This document shows positions 43,070 through 52,033 of a DNA stretch of 64,000 bases, piece after piece. Location of the stretch: the NCBI RefSeq assembly GCF_000813985.1, contig NZ_JWLJ01000001.1:670453-734452 (forward strand), in the 5' to 3' direction. This stretch comes from Ruegeria sp. ANG-R. GTDB taxonomy: Bacteria > Pseudomonadota > Alphaproteobacteria > Rhodobacterales > Rhodobacteraceae. How positions within the stretch are numbered: position 1 is the stretch's first letter; the number at the start of each line of letters is the position of its first letter. The translations under genes and the position numbers were made by a program. The notes below the pieces were generated by a model. That model saw only the letters and a program-made list of their open reading frames with translations. It was not told the origin of the DNA and did not search any database.

Positions 43070-44131
43070 ATGAGCATCCGTGATGCAGTTCTGGCGAACC
43101 TTAAGAAGATCACCGATCCGGTATCGGGGCAGGATATCGTCAGCGCAGGTATTGTCCGCGCGTTAAATGTTGAGGGTGATACTGTTCGTTTTGTGCTTGA
43201 GATCGACCCCAAACAGGCTGAGAAGATGGAGCCTGTGCGTGAGACCGCAGAGAAAGCTGCGCAAATGGTAGATGGCGTTACCAAGGTCTCGGCCATGCTG
43301 ACCGCACATTCCGACAAAGCGCCACCCGATCTGAAACCTAAGCCAAAACCCTCGCAGACAGGTCCTCAAGCCGTTCCCGGTGTCGACCGGATCATAGCGG
43401 TGGCCTCGGGTAAAGGTGGGGTTGGCAAGTCGACTGTCTCAGCGAACCTTGCTTGCGCATTGGCTGCGGAAGGGCGCCGGGTGGGGCTGCTGGATGCCGA
43501 TGTATATGGCCCGTCGCAGCCGCGAATGCTGGGTGTTTCAGGTCGTCCGGCCAGCCCGGATGGCAAGACAATCCTGCCGTTACGCAACCACGGCGTCACG
43601 ATGATGTCGATGGGGCTGATGACCAATGAGGGCCAGGCGGTTGTCTGGCGTGGTCCGATGCTTATGGGTGCGTTGCAGCAGATGATGAGCCAGGTGCAGT
43701 GGGGCGCGCTGGATGTGCTGATCGTCGATTTGCCGCCCGGTACCGGTGACGTGCAGTTGACCTTGAGCCAGAAGTTCAAAGTGGACGGGGCCATTGTGGT
43801 CTCGACCCCACAGGACGTGGCATTGATCGACGCCCGTAAGGGGATCGACATGTTCAATCAGCTCAAGACACCGATCGTTGGGATGATCGAAAACATGTCG
43901 ACCCATATCTGCTCGAATTGCGGACATGAGGAACATGTTTTTGGACATGGCGGCGTTGCGTCCGAGGCTGAGGCGCTGGGCGTCCCACTGTTGGGAGAGA
44001 TTCCGTTGCATCTGGATATTCGGGTCGCTGCCGACGGAGGTGCGCCGATTGTGGTCAGCAAGCCGGACAGCCCGCAGGCCGAATCTTTCCGCAAGATTGC
44101 ACGAGATATGATCGCCAAGGGCGATGCATGA
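43070..44131 (+). CDS. mrp: Mrp/ApbC-type Fe-S cluster carrier ATPase
   Basis: A 353-residue P-loop ATPase. Residues 1-75 are a MIP18-type domain (RDAVLANLKKITDPVSGQDI). The ATPase part has Walker A GKGGVGKSTVSANLA, VYGPSQPRMLG, DLPPGTGDVQLTL and the Cys pair CSNC near residue 280, which binds the transferred cluster. It can supply Fe-S clusters to apo-proteins such as those encoded nearby. It is coupled by an ATGA overlap to the next gene. Confidence 0.94.
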   Translation: MSIRDAVLANLKKITDPVSGQDIVSAGIVRALNVEGDTVRFVLEIDPKQAEKMEPVRETAEKAAQMVDGVTKVSAMLTAHSDKAPPDLKPKPKPSQTGPQAVPGVDRIIAVASGKGGVGKSTVSANLACALAAEGRRVGLLDADVYGPSQPRMLGVSGRPASPDGKTILPLRNHGVTMMSMGLMTNEGQAVVWRGPMLMGALQQMMSQVQWGALDVLIVDLPPGTGDVQLTLSQKFKVDGAIVVSTPQDVALIDARKGIDMFNQLKTPIVGMIENMSTHICSNCGHEEHVFGHGGVASEAEALGVPLLGEIPLHLDIRVAADGGAPIVVSKPDSPQAESFRKIARDMIAKGDA

Positions 44132-44826
44132 GCGAGCCGGTTTTTCCCCCTCTGCTGACAGGCCATCCGGTTCAGGGTGGGGAAGACCCGTTCGACCGGG
44201 CTCAGGCCATGGCGGCGCTGGGCTGCGACTCAGGTACGGTAGTCTACAACATTCAAGCGGATCATCTGCGGGTAGCCATCGTCTTTGCGCCTGAGGTGCC
44301 TTTGCGGGATGCAATGGCAATGCTGCCGCTCTGCGCCGTGGGGTTCCAGAACGCGCTGGGTGCTCTGGCCCCGCCCGAGGTTGCGGTGCATCTTGGCTGG
44401 GACGGATTGATTTGCGTAAACGGCGCCCGCTGTGGTGCCTTCCATACGGCTGCTTCCACGACTGATCCAGCCGAGCTTCCGGATTGGTTGATCATCGGAT
44501 GGGAATTGGCGTTGCTACAAACCAGCGATGCACCCGGTGAGACACCGGACGTGACCGCGCTTTACGACGAAGGCTGTGCTGATGTTTCGGCGACACAGTT
44601 GGTAGAAAGCTGGTCGCGCCACATGCTGACATGGCTCAATCGATGGGAAGAGGATAGCAATGCACCGCTGCATAGTGAGTGGATGGGATTGCTGCGCGGC
44701 GTAGGCGAGCCAATCGGGGAGGAAGGAGTTTTCCTTGGTACCGATGAACGGTTCGGTATGTTGATCCGCGATGGTGCCGAGACACATCTGCGCCCACTCA
44801 CCGATTTGTTGGAGACCGCAAGATGA
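44128..44826 (+). CDS. biotin/lipoate ligase-like protein with DUF4444 tail
   Basis: A 232-residue protein. The N-terminal 170 residues resemble a biotin/lipoate A/B ligase fold (FPPLLTGHPVQGGEDPFDRA; PPEVAVHLGWDGLICVNGA; LPDWLIIGWELALL). The usual catalytic Lys/Gly motif seems replaced (NGARCGAFHTAAS), so ligase activity is doubtful. The last 40 residues (GEEGVFLGTDERFGMLIR) match DUF4444. It is translationally coupled to mrp (ATGA) and to DUF6505 (ATGA). Confidence 0.8.
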   Translation: MSEPVFPPLLTGHPVQGGEDPFDRAQAMAALGCDSGTVVYNIQADHLRVAIVFAPEVPLRDAMAMLPLCAVGFQNALGALAPPEVAVHLGWDGLICVNGARCGAFHTAASTTDPAELPDWLIIGWELALLQTSDAPGETPDVTALYDEGCADVSATQLVESWSRHMLTWLNRWEEDSNAPLHSEWMGLLRGVGEPIGEEGVFLGTDERFGMLIRDGAETHLRPLTDLLETAR

Positions 44827-45302
44827 AGCTGGCTCGTGCTATCCATTTCGATGAAAGTGATATGAACGTGTTTCATTCACCTGCGAGAACCGGTGAATGG
44901 TGCATCTCGGGCGGGTTTGAGTTTTCGAACTGGGGTGAGGCGGATCTTGAAGGGAAGGCACGTCAGGCCTTTGCCAACGGTTGGCTGGGGCTCGAGACCT
45001 TTGGTCGCGTGACTTTTGTGGCAGTCACCCAAGTGGAACAGTCCGAGATGGACCAGATCGCGCAGAATCTCGCCGAACATTTCGTTCGTTTGTACGGCGC
45101 CCCCTCGGTTGATGCGGCGCTGGACGTGGCACAGACGGAGATTGCGCATATGTCCGAGCTTTGCGACGAACATGCCCCCAACACCCTGCTAACTGTCGCA
45201 CGGGAATTAACCGGCGCAGGCGTACACGAGGCATTTCGTGTCATCACTCCGCAGGAAACGCAGCTTGAAGCGCTGGCCGTCCATGGCTCGCTGGATGATT
45301 AG
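44823..45302 (+). CDS. DUF6505 protein
   Basis: A 159-residue soluble protein: LARAIHFDESDMNVFHSPAR at the start, GEWCISGGFEFSNW, KARQAFANGWLGLETFGR, and a helical C-terminal half. I recognise it as DUF6505, found with mrp and DUF4444 in Rhodobacterales. Function is unknown. It ends the three-gene operon and overlaps the converging flavin reductase by 4 bp. Confidence 0.75.
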   Translation: MKLARAIHFDESDMNVFHSPARTGEWCISGGFEFSNWGEADLEGKARQAFANGWLGLETFGRVTFVAVTQVEQSEMDQIAQNLAEHFVRLYGAPSVDAALDVAQTEIAHMSELCDEHAPNTLLTVARELTGAGVHEAFRVITPQETQLEALAVHGSLDD

Positions 45303-45799
45303 ATCAGATCGGCGAAGCCGCCGAACTGACCGCGTTTGAAGATCAATCCCTGACCTGGGCGGTGCATCACCTTTTCGACCTGGCCTACCAGAATCAGATG
45401 ATCTCCGGCCTCGTGGCGGGCCGCCAAACGGCAATCGAAACGGGCGAGACATTCCGTCAAGCGGGGTCTTCCGCTCTGATCCGGTTGCCAGTCGGCATGT
45501 GAAAAATCGAAACCGTTACGCGCAAAGCGCAGCGCCTGATCGTGCTGCTCCTGCGCCATCACGTGAATGGCGTAGTGCTCGCAGTCATGGAACGCATCAT
45601 ACCTGTTTGAGTCCCGATCCAGACACCACAAGACAAGCGGCGGGTCCAGCGATACCGAAGCAAACGAATTGACCGTGATCGCGGCAGGGCCGTTTGCGGT
45701 ATTTGTGGTCACGACAGTGACGCCGGTTCCAAAACACCCCAATGCCTCGCGAAAGGCAAGGCGCTGCTCAGGGCCGGGGATGAAAGTCTTTTCGGTCAT
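45299..45799 (-). CDS. flavin reductase-family protein
   Basis: A 166-residue FMN-binding split-barrel protein: FREALGCFGTGVTVVTTNT, ITVNSFASVSLDPPLVLWCLDRDS, and ECLARFDCRLAARHEAGDH are standard motifs. It uses NAD(P)H to reduce flavin, typically for a two-component monooxygenase, though no oxygenase is adjacent. The frame opens at 45835; ATG 45799 (MTEKTFIPGPEQ) is preferred on length. It is unrelated in orientation to the genes before it. Confidence 0.87.
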   Translation of the reverse strand: MTEKTFIPGPEQRLAFREALGCFGTGVTVVTTNTANGPAAITVNSFASVSLDPPLVLWCLDRDSNRYDAFHDCEHYAIHVMAQEQHDQALRFARNGFDFSHADWQPDQSGRPRLTECLARFDCRLAARHEAGDHLILVGQVEKVMHRPGQGLIFKRGQFGGFADLI

Positions 45800-45886
45800 C
45801 GCGCGCTCGTTCAATGGGCCTGTCTCAGGTGCCATGTGGCGCGGGGATTGTCCACGAAAAGCTTACGTGAAATCTGCAATTTTTGA

Positions 45887-47299
45887 TCAGTTTAGATCTT
45901 CCAGCAGGCGCCCGTGTTTGCGGGTTTCCGCGATGACATCGCCAAAGGTCACCATGCCGCGTGCGGTCAGCATCGGCAGCATCCGGACCAATGCCTCGGC
46001 AGTGGCGACTGCATCGCCCAAAGCCGTATGGCGCAGGGTGTCCGGGATGGTAACGCCGAGCCGTTCACAGACAGCGTCCAGTGTGTGGGTTTCGCTTGCT
46101 CCAAACAGAACGGCCGACAGCAATACGGTATCGAGAATGGGATGGGTCCATTCCACCTCCATCCGTTGGGCATTGCGTCGTAGAAACGCCATGTCGAATG
46201 GAGCGTTGTGGGCAACAATAACCGCATCTTGGGCGAATTGATGAAAGCTCCTGCCGGCCTGAGCGATATCCGGTGCACCCTGAACCATCATGTCACTGAC
46301 CTTGTGAACCTTGGTCGAGGCGGGAGGGATCGGTATACCCGGATTGACGAGCGTATCGAACTGTTCGCCTTCGACAATCTTGCCTTTCACCACCCGAACA
46401 GCACCGATCTGTACGATCTCATCCTTGTGAGGCAAAAGGCCCGTTGTTTCAGTGTCGAAGACCACGAAACACAGATCCGACAGGGGGCGGTCCTCAAAGG
46501 CCTCATCCCCGGATGTTTCGAGCAGATCGAAATCATAGACCAGCGGACGGGCGTCTTCGGGGGGAATGCGCGCCACGCTGCCTTCGAACACCAGCATGTA
46601 TCCCGGCGCATCGCCCAGCGGTTTCATCCGCGCGGAATAGGTTTGCCGTCCATCGACGCTGGATAAGGTGCAATAGACATCCATGCCAGTCGCAATCATC
46701 TCTTTATAGGCATCGGTCAGGCCGGTGCTTTCGAGGTAATCGAACAGTGAGGCATTCAGCCGAGGATGGGCGATCTGAGCCAGAACCCCTGCCGCCTGCG
46801 CATCATAAAGAACGATCTGGTGTTTTGGGCCAGCCAGCAGCATGGCGACGGGTATCTCGGTCAACAAGGCGGTAAGCCGCTGTTTCTCGGCGGCGAGATG
46901 AGCGGTCTCGGCGGCGACCGCTTCGGCGGTGGTCATGGCGTTTTCCGCCAGTTGTTCCGCCAATCCGGCGGCAGCGGGGGCCAGATCGCCTAGATATCGG
47001 GCGGCCTGAAGGTCCATATCCGTGCTGACCCCGGCGTGGGCCCGTGCCCGGAGTTGCGACGAAAGCCGTTCGATCGGTTTGGCCACGTTGTCATCGAACA
47101 ACAGCCAGATTCCGGCGATCAGGGCAAGCAGCCCAAAGGCTATTATTATTTCGGCAAAGATGAAGGCATCGATCAGGGCGGGATCACCGGCCCGCCTATA
47201 GCTGATCCACAAAGCCAGAGTGCTGATGGCCAGCCCACCTGCCGCAAGCAACAGAAAGAAAAGGAAGACTCGCAGACGCAGGCTCAGATGGTTCAGCAT
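45887..47299 (-). CDS. membrane-anchored HAMP/PAS-like DnaQ-family exonuclease
   Basis: A 470-residue protein. Two membrane segments (LRVFLFFLLLAAGGLAISTL; AEIIIAFGLLALIAGIWLLF) are followed by a HAMP-like stretch (NVAKPIERLSSQLRARAHAG), a coiled region and a PAS-like section (EIPVAMLLAGPKHQIVLYDA). The C-terminal ~190 residues are a DEDDh 3'-5' exonuclease: FDTETTG, HNAPFDMAFL and HTALGDAVATAEAL supply all acidic and His residues. This is a sensor layout with an exonuclease output. It lies beside the DUF294/ActP genes of the acetate module. Confidence 0.88.
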   Translation of the reverse strand: MLNHLSLRLRVFLFFLLLAAGGLAISTLALWISYRRAGDPALIDAFIFAEIIIAFGLLALIAGIWLLFDDNVAKPIERLSSQLRARAHAGVSTDMDLQAARYLGDLAPAAAGLAEQLAENAMTTAEAVAAETAHLAAEKQRLTALLTEIPVAMLLAGPKHQIVLYDAQAAGVLAQIAHPRLNASLFDYLESTGLTDAYKEMIATGMDVYCTLSSVDGRQTYSARMKPLGDAPGYMLVFEGSVARIPPEDARPLVYDFDLLETSGDEAFEDRPLSDLCFVVFDTETTGLLPHKDEIVQIGAVRVVKGKIVEGEQFDTLVNPGIPIPPASTKVHKVSDMMVQGAPDIAQAGRSFHQFAQDAVIVAHNAPFDMAFLRRNAQRMEVEWTHPILDTVLLSAVLFGASETHTLDAVCERLGVTIPDTLRHTALGDAVATAEALVRMLPMLTARGMVTFGDVIAETRKHGRLLEDLN

Positions 47300-47301
47300 T
47301 G

Positions 47302-47820
47302 TCAGACCCCGCAGGTCGCCTTGATCACAGGATCATCAGCGTTGATCTTGATCCAGCTGGCGTTCAGCACACGCCCGTCATCTGCGAATTCAGCACCGTC
47401 CGCCAGATTGGCCCGGCTGTACTCGGCGCAGTTGACGGCGACGGGCATCTTCGAGACCGGAGCCCAACGACCGAAGAAATAGAGATCAACCAGTCGCTCG
47501 TCCGGCACACTCGCATTGGTGCGTACAGATGCGGCGTCGATGGCCGCAAATCGGTCAACAAACGGCACCGCGTAGGTCCAGGGACGATAGAAGGCGCGGC
47601 TTTCAACCTCTTGCACTACCGTCAGGCTGTCGGGCAGTTGGTCTCGGGTACGGTCGTACCACGAGTATTCACTGGTAATTGTCATTGCGATCATCCCGAC
47701 ACCTGCCGCGATCGGCGCGGCCCATTTGGGCAGTCGGCCTCCGGTCAGTTTGTTGACGACCATCACGACACCCGCAAACGCGAAGCCCGCAAATATCGTT
47801 CCGATCAGTTCCAGAAACAT
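47302..47820 (-). CDS. small membrane protein of unknown function
   Basis: A 172-residue protein with two N-terminal membrane segments (LIGTIFAGFAFAGVVMVVN; WAAPIAAGVGMIAMTITS), a possible periplasmic remainder, and two Cys (near residue 131 and at CGV at the end). GGAGAG precedes the ATG. It sits 2 bp before the exonuclease gene and 27 bp after the DUF294 gene, so all three are likely co-transcribed. No family recognised. Confidence 0.7.
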   Translation of the reverse strand: MFLELIGTIFAGFAFAGVVMVVNKLTGGRLPKWAAPIAAGVGMIAMTITSEYSWYDRTRDQLPDSLTVVQEVESRAFYRPWTYAVPFVDRFAAIDAASVRTNASVPDERLVDLYFFGRWAPVSKMPVAVNCAEYSRANLADGAEFADDGRVLNASWIKINADDPVIKATCGV

Positions 47821-47847
47821 TCGGTCTCTCCGTTCATTCTTTTCATC

Positions 47848-49671
47848 TTAGCCCAGCATTCCTTTGCCATGTCCAACTGCCGATTGCATCGTTTTTACCA
47901 CGACAAAGGCATCGCGGAGGTGACTGCGCTCAAAATCCGAAAGGGCGGTCGGGGGCATGTAATTGTCCGGTATGCCGCCCGATTTTACCATCCTGACCTG
48001 ATGTTCCAGCCGCGTTTCGGCAATCAGATCATAGGCGTCCAGCAGATCACGCGCACCAGAGGCGCTGAGCACCCCTGCGGCCTCGGCAGCGCTTAGCCGG
48101 GCGCGGGTGTTGGCCTCGGGCAGCTCACCCTGAAGGCTGTAGATGCGGGCAAGGTCAACCACCGGTACAACCCCGTTATGCTTGAGGTCCAGCGTATCGC
48201 GATGTTCGCCCGACCGGATTGTGGCAAAGCCACGCAACAAGCCCAATGGCGGCGTGTGTTTCAATGAATTCGAAATCATGTGGGCCACGAAGATCGAGTT
48301 GGTGCTGGCCTTGGCCAGGGTCTCGGACTGCAAATCAGCGAAGAGATCGAAACTGCCTCCGATAGGGCGCAGATCGAACATGACCGAGGCCAGCATCTGG
48401 GCTTCGGGATTGGGCTTGGCGATCCAACCGTCGAAGTAGTCACGCCAGACCCGGAGCGGCTGACACCAGCGCGGGTTTGTCGCCATCATATCGCCGGGGC
48501 AATAGAAATAGCCGCAGGCGTCCAGCCCGTCCGATACAAATGTTGCCAACTCGGCAAAATAGGCCATATCCGGATCGGTCACACTGTCATCCAGCATCAA
48601 GCAGTTATCCTGATCGGATACCCCTGTCTGTTCCTGTCGCCCCTGCGAACCGCAGGCCAGCCACAGGTAAGGCGCCGGGGGCGGGCCGAGCTTGGCTTCG
48701 CCCAGTGTCAAAAGGCGGCGTGTGGCCGTGTCTGCAATATCCGTGATCAGCCGGGTCACGATCTCGTGCCGGTTGCCGCCTGCGACGAGTTGAACCAGAA
48801 GCTGTGGAATCTCTGCGGTGACAAGCGCCATATCGTCGGCGGTATTCGCGCGTGCGATCCGGCGGACCAGTTCGGCTGAACTGACGGCCTGATAATGGGT
48901 CAGGTCGGTCTGGGTGACCATTCCGACCAGCCGCCCACCTTCGACAATGGGGATATGGCCGATATTCCGTTCCATCATCGCGTGCAGAACATCCGAGCCG
49001 ATATCCGCAGGTGACAGCGTGATCGGGTCGCGCGTCATGATCCGATTGATTTCGGTGGTTGGGGGCAGGGCGTCGGCAACCACCTTGCCCGACAGGTCAC
49101 GTACCGTTGCGATACCGCGCAGGCTGTCCCCTTCGGTAATGCAAATTGAGGATATTCCACGATCCCGCATCAGTTGGGCAGCTTGCTGCACCGTCGTGTC
49201 CGGGGCGCAGGTGGTCGGGTTGCGCGTCATCAGCGTATCGATGCGACTGGTCGCCAGCGACGGCTGAGCTGCGCGCGGAGCACGAACGCGGTTGAAGAAC
49301 CTCGATACGACGTCGTGTGTCTCGATCAGTTCCCGCACCAGAGCCGGCGGTAGGACGATCAGAACCGAAGGGGTATGGGTGCGCGCGGAAGTGGCTGCCT
49401 TGCCGTCCTTGAGCAAGCCCCGCTCACCAAACGAGTTGCGCAGCCCGAGATGCGAGACGACAGCACCGTTCTCATCCGTAATTTCTACCTGTCCTTCATA
49501 GATCACAAACACGCCGGGCATGGCGTGATCCAGTTCGTAGACCGGATGGTCCGCATCGACCTCCCAGACTTCGATAGACGTTGCCAATTCGTCCAATATG
49601 TCTGCTGGCAGGGCATCATAGGGGTGTACGGATTTCAGAAACCGGGTGATCTGATCATGGGACAGGGGCAT
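47848..49671 (-). CDS. cNMP-binding/CBS/DUF294 nucleotidyltransferase-like protein
   Basis: A 607-residue signalling protein. Residues 1-130: cyclic-nucleotide-binding domain (GVFVIYEGQVEITDENGAVV; NSFGERGLL). About 145-260: a CBS pair (DTLMTRNPTTCAPDTTVQQA; RIMTRDPITLSPADIGSDVL; HIPIVEGGRLVGMVT). About 290-600: DUF294 with the nucleotidyltransferase signature CGSQGRQEQTGVSDQDNCLM and its C-terminal helical domain. This family is commonly linked to ActP/DUF4212 acetate transporters; control of the transporter or its gene is suspected. Confidence 0.9.
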   Translation of the reverse strand: MPLSHDQITRFLKSVHPYDALPADILDELATSIEVWEVDADHPVYELDHAMPGVFVIYEGQVEITDENGAVVSHLGLRNSFGERGLLKDGKAATSARTHTPSVLIVLPPALVRELIETHDVVSRFFNRVRAPRAAQPSLATSRIDTLMTRNPTTCAPDTTVQQAAQLMRDRGISSICITEGDSLRGIATVRDLSGKVVADALPPTTEINRIMTRDPITLSPADIGSDVLHAMMERNIGHIPIVEGGRLVGMVTQTDLTHYQAVSSAELVRRIARANTADDMALVTAEIPQLLVQLVAGGNRHEIVTRLITDIADTATRRLLTLGEAKLGPPPAPYLWLACGSQGRQEQTGVSDQDNCLMLDDSVTDPDMAYFAELATFVSDGLDACGYFYCPGDMMATNPRWCQPLRVWRDYFDGWIAKPNPEAQMLASVMFDLRPIGGSFDLFADLQSETLAKASTNSIFVAHMISNSLKHTPPLGLLRGFATIRSGEHRDTLDLKHNGVVPVVDLARIYSLQGELPEANTRARLSAAEAAGVLSASGARDLLDAYDLIAETRLEHQVRMVKSGGIPDNYMPPTALSDFERSHLRDAFVVVKTMQSAVGHGKGMLG

Positions 49672-49694
49672 CGGTAAGCCTTGGGTGTCTGAAT

Positions 49695-49727
49695 GAAAAG
49701 TCCCGCCCGGTGGAATGCCGGGCGGGA
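49695..49727 (-). terminator. intrinsic terminator of the actP transcript
   Basis: TCCCGCCCGG / CCGGGCGGGA, a perfect 10-bp stem with a 7-nt loop; on the minus strand it is followed by CTTTTC. It lies between the end of the symporter and the start of the DUF294 gene, suggesting they are at least partly separate transcripts. Confidence 0.85.
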
Positions 49728-49779
49728 ACAGTGGATCGAAAGATGGGGCCGGATACGGAAGGCACCGGCCACATCACAC

Positions 49780-51564
49780 TCAGTGATCCTGAGCTGCGCC
49801 CGCACCACGGGGAATGCGAATGCTTTCGACCATATCCTTGATCTCCTGCGGGGGTTCCTTGGTCATCCCCGCGACGACGTAGGCCACCGTAAAGTTGACC
49901 GCAGCACCGATCGCACCGAACGAGGTCGATTTGATCGTACCGATGAACGGGTCCGCGTCGGTGAACGAGTTGGTGCCCGGAATGAACAGCCAGCCCTTGT
50001 GCAGGAAGATGTAGACAAGCGTGACAGTCAGACCGGCCAGCATACCTGCGACCGCACCGGTGTTGTTGATGCGGGTCGAGAAGATCCCCATCATCAGCGC
50101 CGGGAAGATCGAGGCCGCCGCCAGACCAAAGGCCAAAGCCACTGTCTGTGCCGCAAATCCGGGCGGGTTAAGCCCAAGATAGGCCGCCACAACAATGGCA
50201 ACAGCCATGGCGATCCGGGCCGACAACAACTCGCTCTTTTCGGAGATCGACGGGTTGATTGCACCCTTGATCAGGTCGTGGCTAACCGCTGTCGAAATCG
50301 CCAGCAGCAGACCCGCCGCAGTGGACAGAGCCGCAGCAAGGCCGCCCGCCGCCACCAGACCGATGACCCAGCCCGGCAGGTTGGCGATTTCCGGGTTGGC
50401 CAGAACCAGGATGTCCCGGTTGAAGTTGGTCAACTCGTTGCCTTCCCAGCCGTTTTGTTCGGCCATCGCCAGCATGGTCTCGTTCTTGTCGTTATAGTAC
50501 TGGATCTTGCCGTCGCCGTTCTTGTCTTCCCAATCCAGCAGACCGGTTTTCTGCCACGTGGCCATCCAGTCATATTTCGGATCGTTCTCGATCTGCTCGG
50601 TGGTGACAGCACCCCCTTCGATGCCCCCGTTGGGCCACATCATCTCGGTGATGTTCAGGCGTGCCATGGCACCAACAGCCGGAGCGGTCAGATACAGCAG
50701 CGCGATGAACACCAGCGCCCAGCCCGCTGACCAGCGTGCGTCAGACACTTTGGGAACGGTGAAGAAGCGCATGATCACGTGCGGCAGACCGGCGGTGCCG
50801 ATCATCAGCGACAGGGTGAACAGAACCATGTTCAGCGTATCCGCGTGGTGTGTCGTATAGGCGTTGAAGCCCAGTTCGGTCACGATCGAATCCAGCTTGG
50901 TCAGCAGGGGCTCACCGCTGGCGGTATCACCGAACAGACCCAGCGCAGGGATCGGCGTACCGGTCAGCTGCAGCGAGATGAAGATCGCCGGGATGGTGTA
51001 GGCGGTGATCAGCACGCAGTACTGAGCGACCTGTGTGTAGGTCACGCCCTTCATCCCGCCAAACACCGCATAGGCAAACACAACGCCCGCGCCGATCAGC
51101 AGACCTGCGGTGTTGCTGACCTCAAGGAACCGGCCAAAGGCCACACCCACGCCGGTCATCTGACCGATCACGTATGTCACCGAGGCAACGATCAGGCAGA
51201 TCACCGCAACGATCCGTGCGGTCTGGCTGTAGAAACGGTCGCCGATGAACTCGGACACCGTGAACTTGCCGAACTTGCGCAGGTAGGGGGCAAGCAGCAG
51301 CGCCAGCAGCACATAGCCACCGGTCCAACCCATCAGGAAGGTCGAGTTGTCATAGCCGGTAAAGGCGATCAGACCCGCCATCGAGATGAACGAGGCCGCC
51401 GACATCCAGTCCGCCGCTGTGGCCATACCGTTGGTGACGGGGTGAATACCGCGACCGGCGGCGTAGAATTCAGACGTGGTTCCCGCGCGGGCCCAGATCG
51501 CGATGCCGATGTACAGCGCAAAACTCGCGCCAACAAACAGCAGGTTGATGGTAAACTGATCCAT
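49780..51564 (-). CDS. actP: sodium/acetate symporter, ActP-like (VC_2705 subfamily)
   Basis: A 594-residue sodium:solute symporter (SLC5) with about 13 membrane segments: GIAIWARAGTTSEFYAAGRG, NGMATAADWMSAASFISMAG, FAYAVFGGMKGVTYTQVAQY and LVAAGGLAAALSTAAGLLLA. A 60-residue inserted loop (NGGIEGGAVTTEQIENDPKY to DILVLANPE) is characteristic of the VC_2705 branch that needs a DUF4212 small subunit, encoded upstream. Acetate or another short-chain acid is the substrate, in line with acs nearby. Confidence 0.9.
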   Translation of the reverse strand: MDQFTINLLFVGASFALYIGIAIWARAGTTSEFYAAGRGIHPVTNGMATAADWMSAASFISMAGLIAFTGYDNSTFLMGWTGGYVLLALLLAPYLRKFGKFTVSEFIGDRFYSQTARIVAVICLIVASVTYVIGQMTGVGVAFGRFLEVSNTAGLLIGAGVVFAYAVFGGMKGVTYTQVAQYCVLITAYTIPAIFISLQLTGTPIPALGLFGDTASGEPLLTKLDSIVTELGFNAYTTHHADTLNMVLFTLSLMIGTAGLPHVIMRFFTVPKVSDARWSAGWALVFIALLYLTAPAVGAMARLNITEMMWPNGGIEGGAVTTEQIENDPKYDWMATWQKTGLLDWEDKNGDGKIQYYNDKNETMLAMAEQNGWEGNELTNFNRDILVLANPEIANLPGWVIGLVAAGGLAAALSTAAGLLLAISTAVSHDLIKGAINPSISEKSELLSARIAMAVAIVVAAYLGLNPPGFAAQTVALAFGLAAASIFPALMMGIFSTRINNTGAVAGMLAGLTVTLVYIFLHKGWLFIPGTNSFTDADPFIGTIKSTSFGAIGAAVNFTVAYVVAGMTKEPPQEIKDMVESIRIPRGAGAAQDH

Positions 51565-51569
51565 GTTGT

Positions 51570-51851
51570 CTACTCCTCAACACCGTATTCGGCGTCCAGC
51601 TTGTTCATGCGCCAGGCGTAATTGAAGATCAGCACTAGAAAGACCAGGATCGATCCCTGCTGTGCAAACCAAAAGCCCAGATCAGTGCCGCCCACCTCAA
51701 TGCTGTCCAACAACGGGCGCAGCAGAATGCCGAATCCAAAAGACACCAGCGCCCAGATGGCGAGACTGATGTAGATGAGGCGCAGATTGGCCTGCCAATA
51801 GCCCTTGTCGGCTTCGGCAGTCTGCGCGGAGTTTGTTGATTGATCCGCCAT
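51570..51851 (-). CDS. DUF4212 small subunit of the symporter
   Basis: A 93-residue protein with two membrane segments (LIYISLAIWALVSFGFGILL; FAQQGSILVFLVLIFNYAWR) and the end MNKLDAEYGVEE, matching DUF4212. It is found directly before ActP-type symporters and is thought to form a subunit. ATG 51851 has AAGGAGG upstream; the frame's first ATG at 51896 is unlikely. It precedes actP by 5 bp. Confidence 0.9.
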   Translation of the reverse strand: MADQSTNSAQTAEADKGYWQANLRLIYISLAIWALVSFGFGILLRPLLDSIEVGGTDLGFWFAQQGSILVFLVLIFNYAWRMNKLDAEYGVEE

Positions 51852-52033
51852 CGCGGGTTCCTCCTTCGCTTCCCTCATTGGCGGCCCGTTGCTCAATTCC
51901 TCCAGTGCGGTGGGCCGCTTCTCGGTTGTGCCGGACGCCGGGTGGTGTCAGGCATAACTCCTCTGGTCCGCCAGGGCGGGTCCATTGAAGTATTCGGTTG
52001 TAGGGGTAGGCCCCTGGGCCTCTCTCCTCCCCC

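Noticed and set aside
50779-51621. 280-codon forward frame opposite actP
   Set aside because: Antisense shadow of a clear symporter; rich in Gln/His/Arg and without family features.
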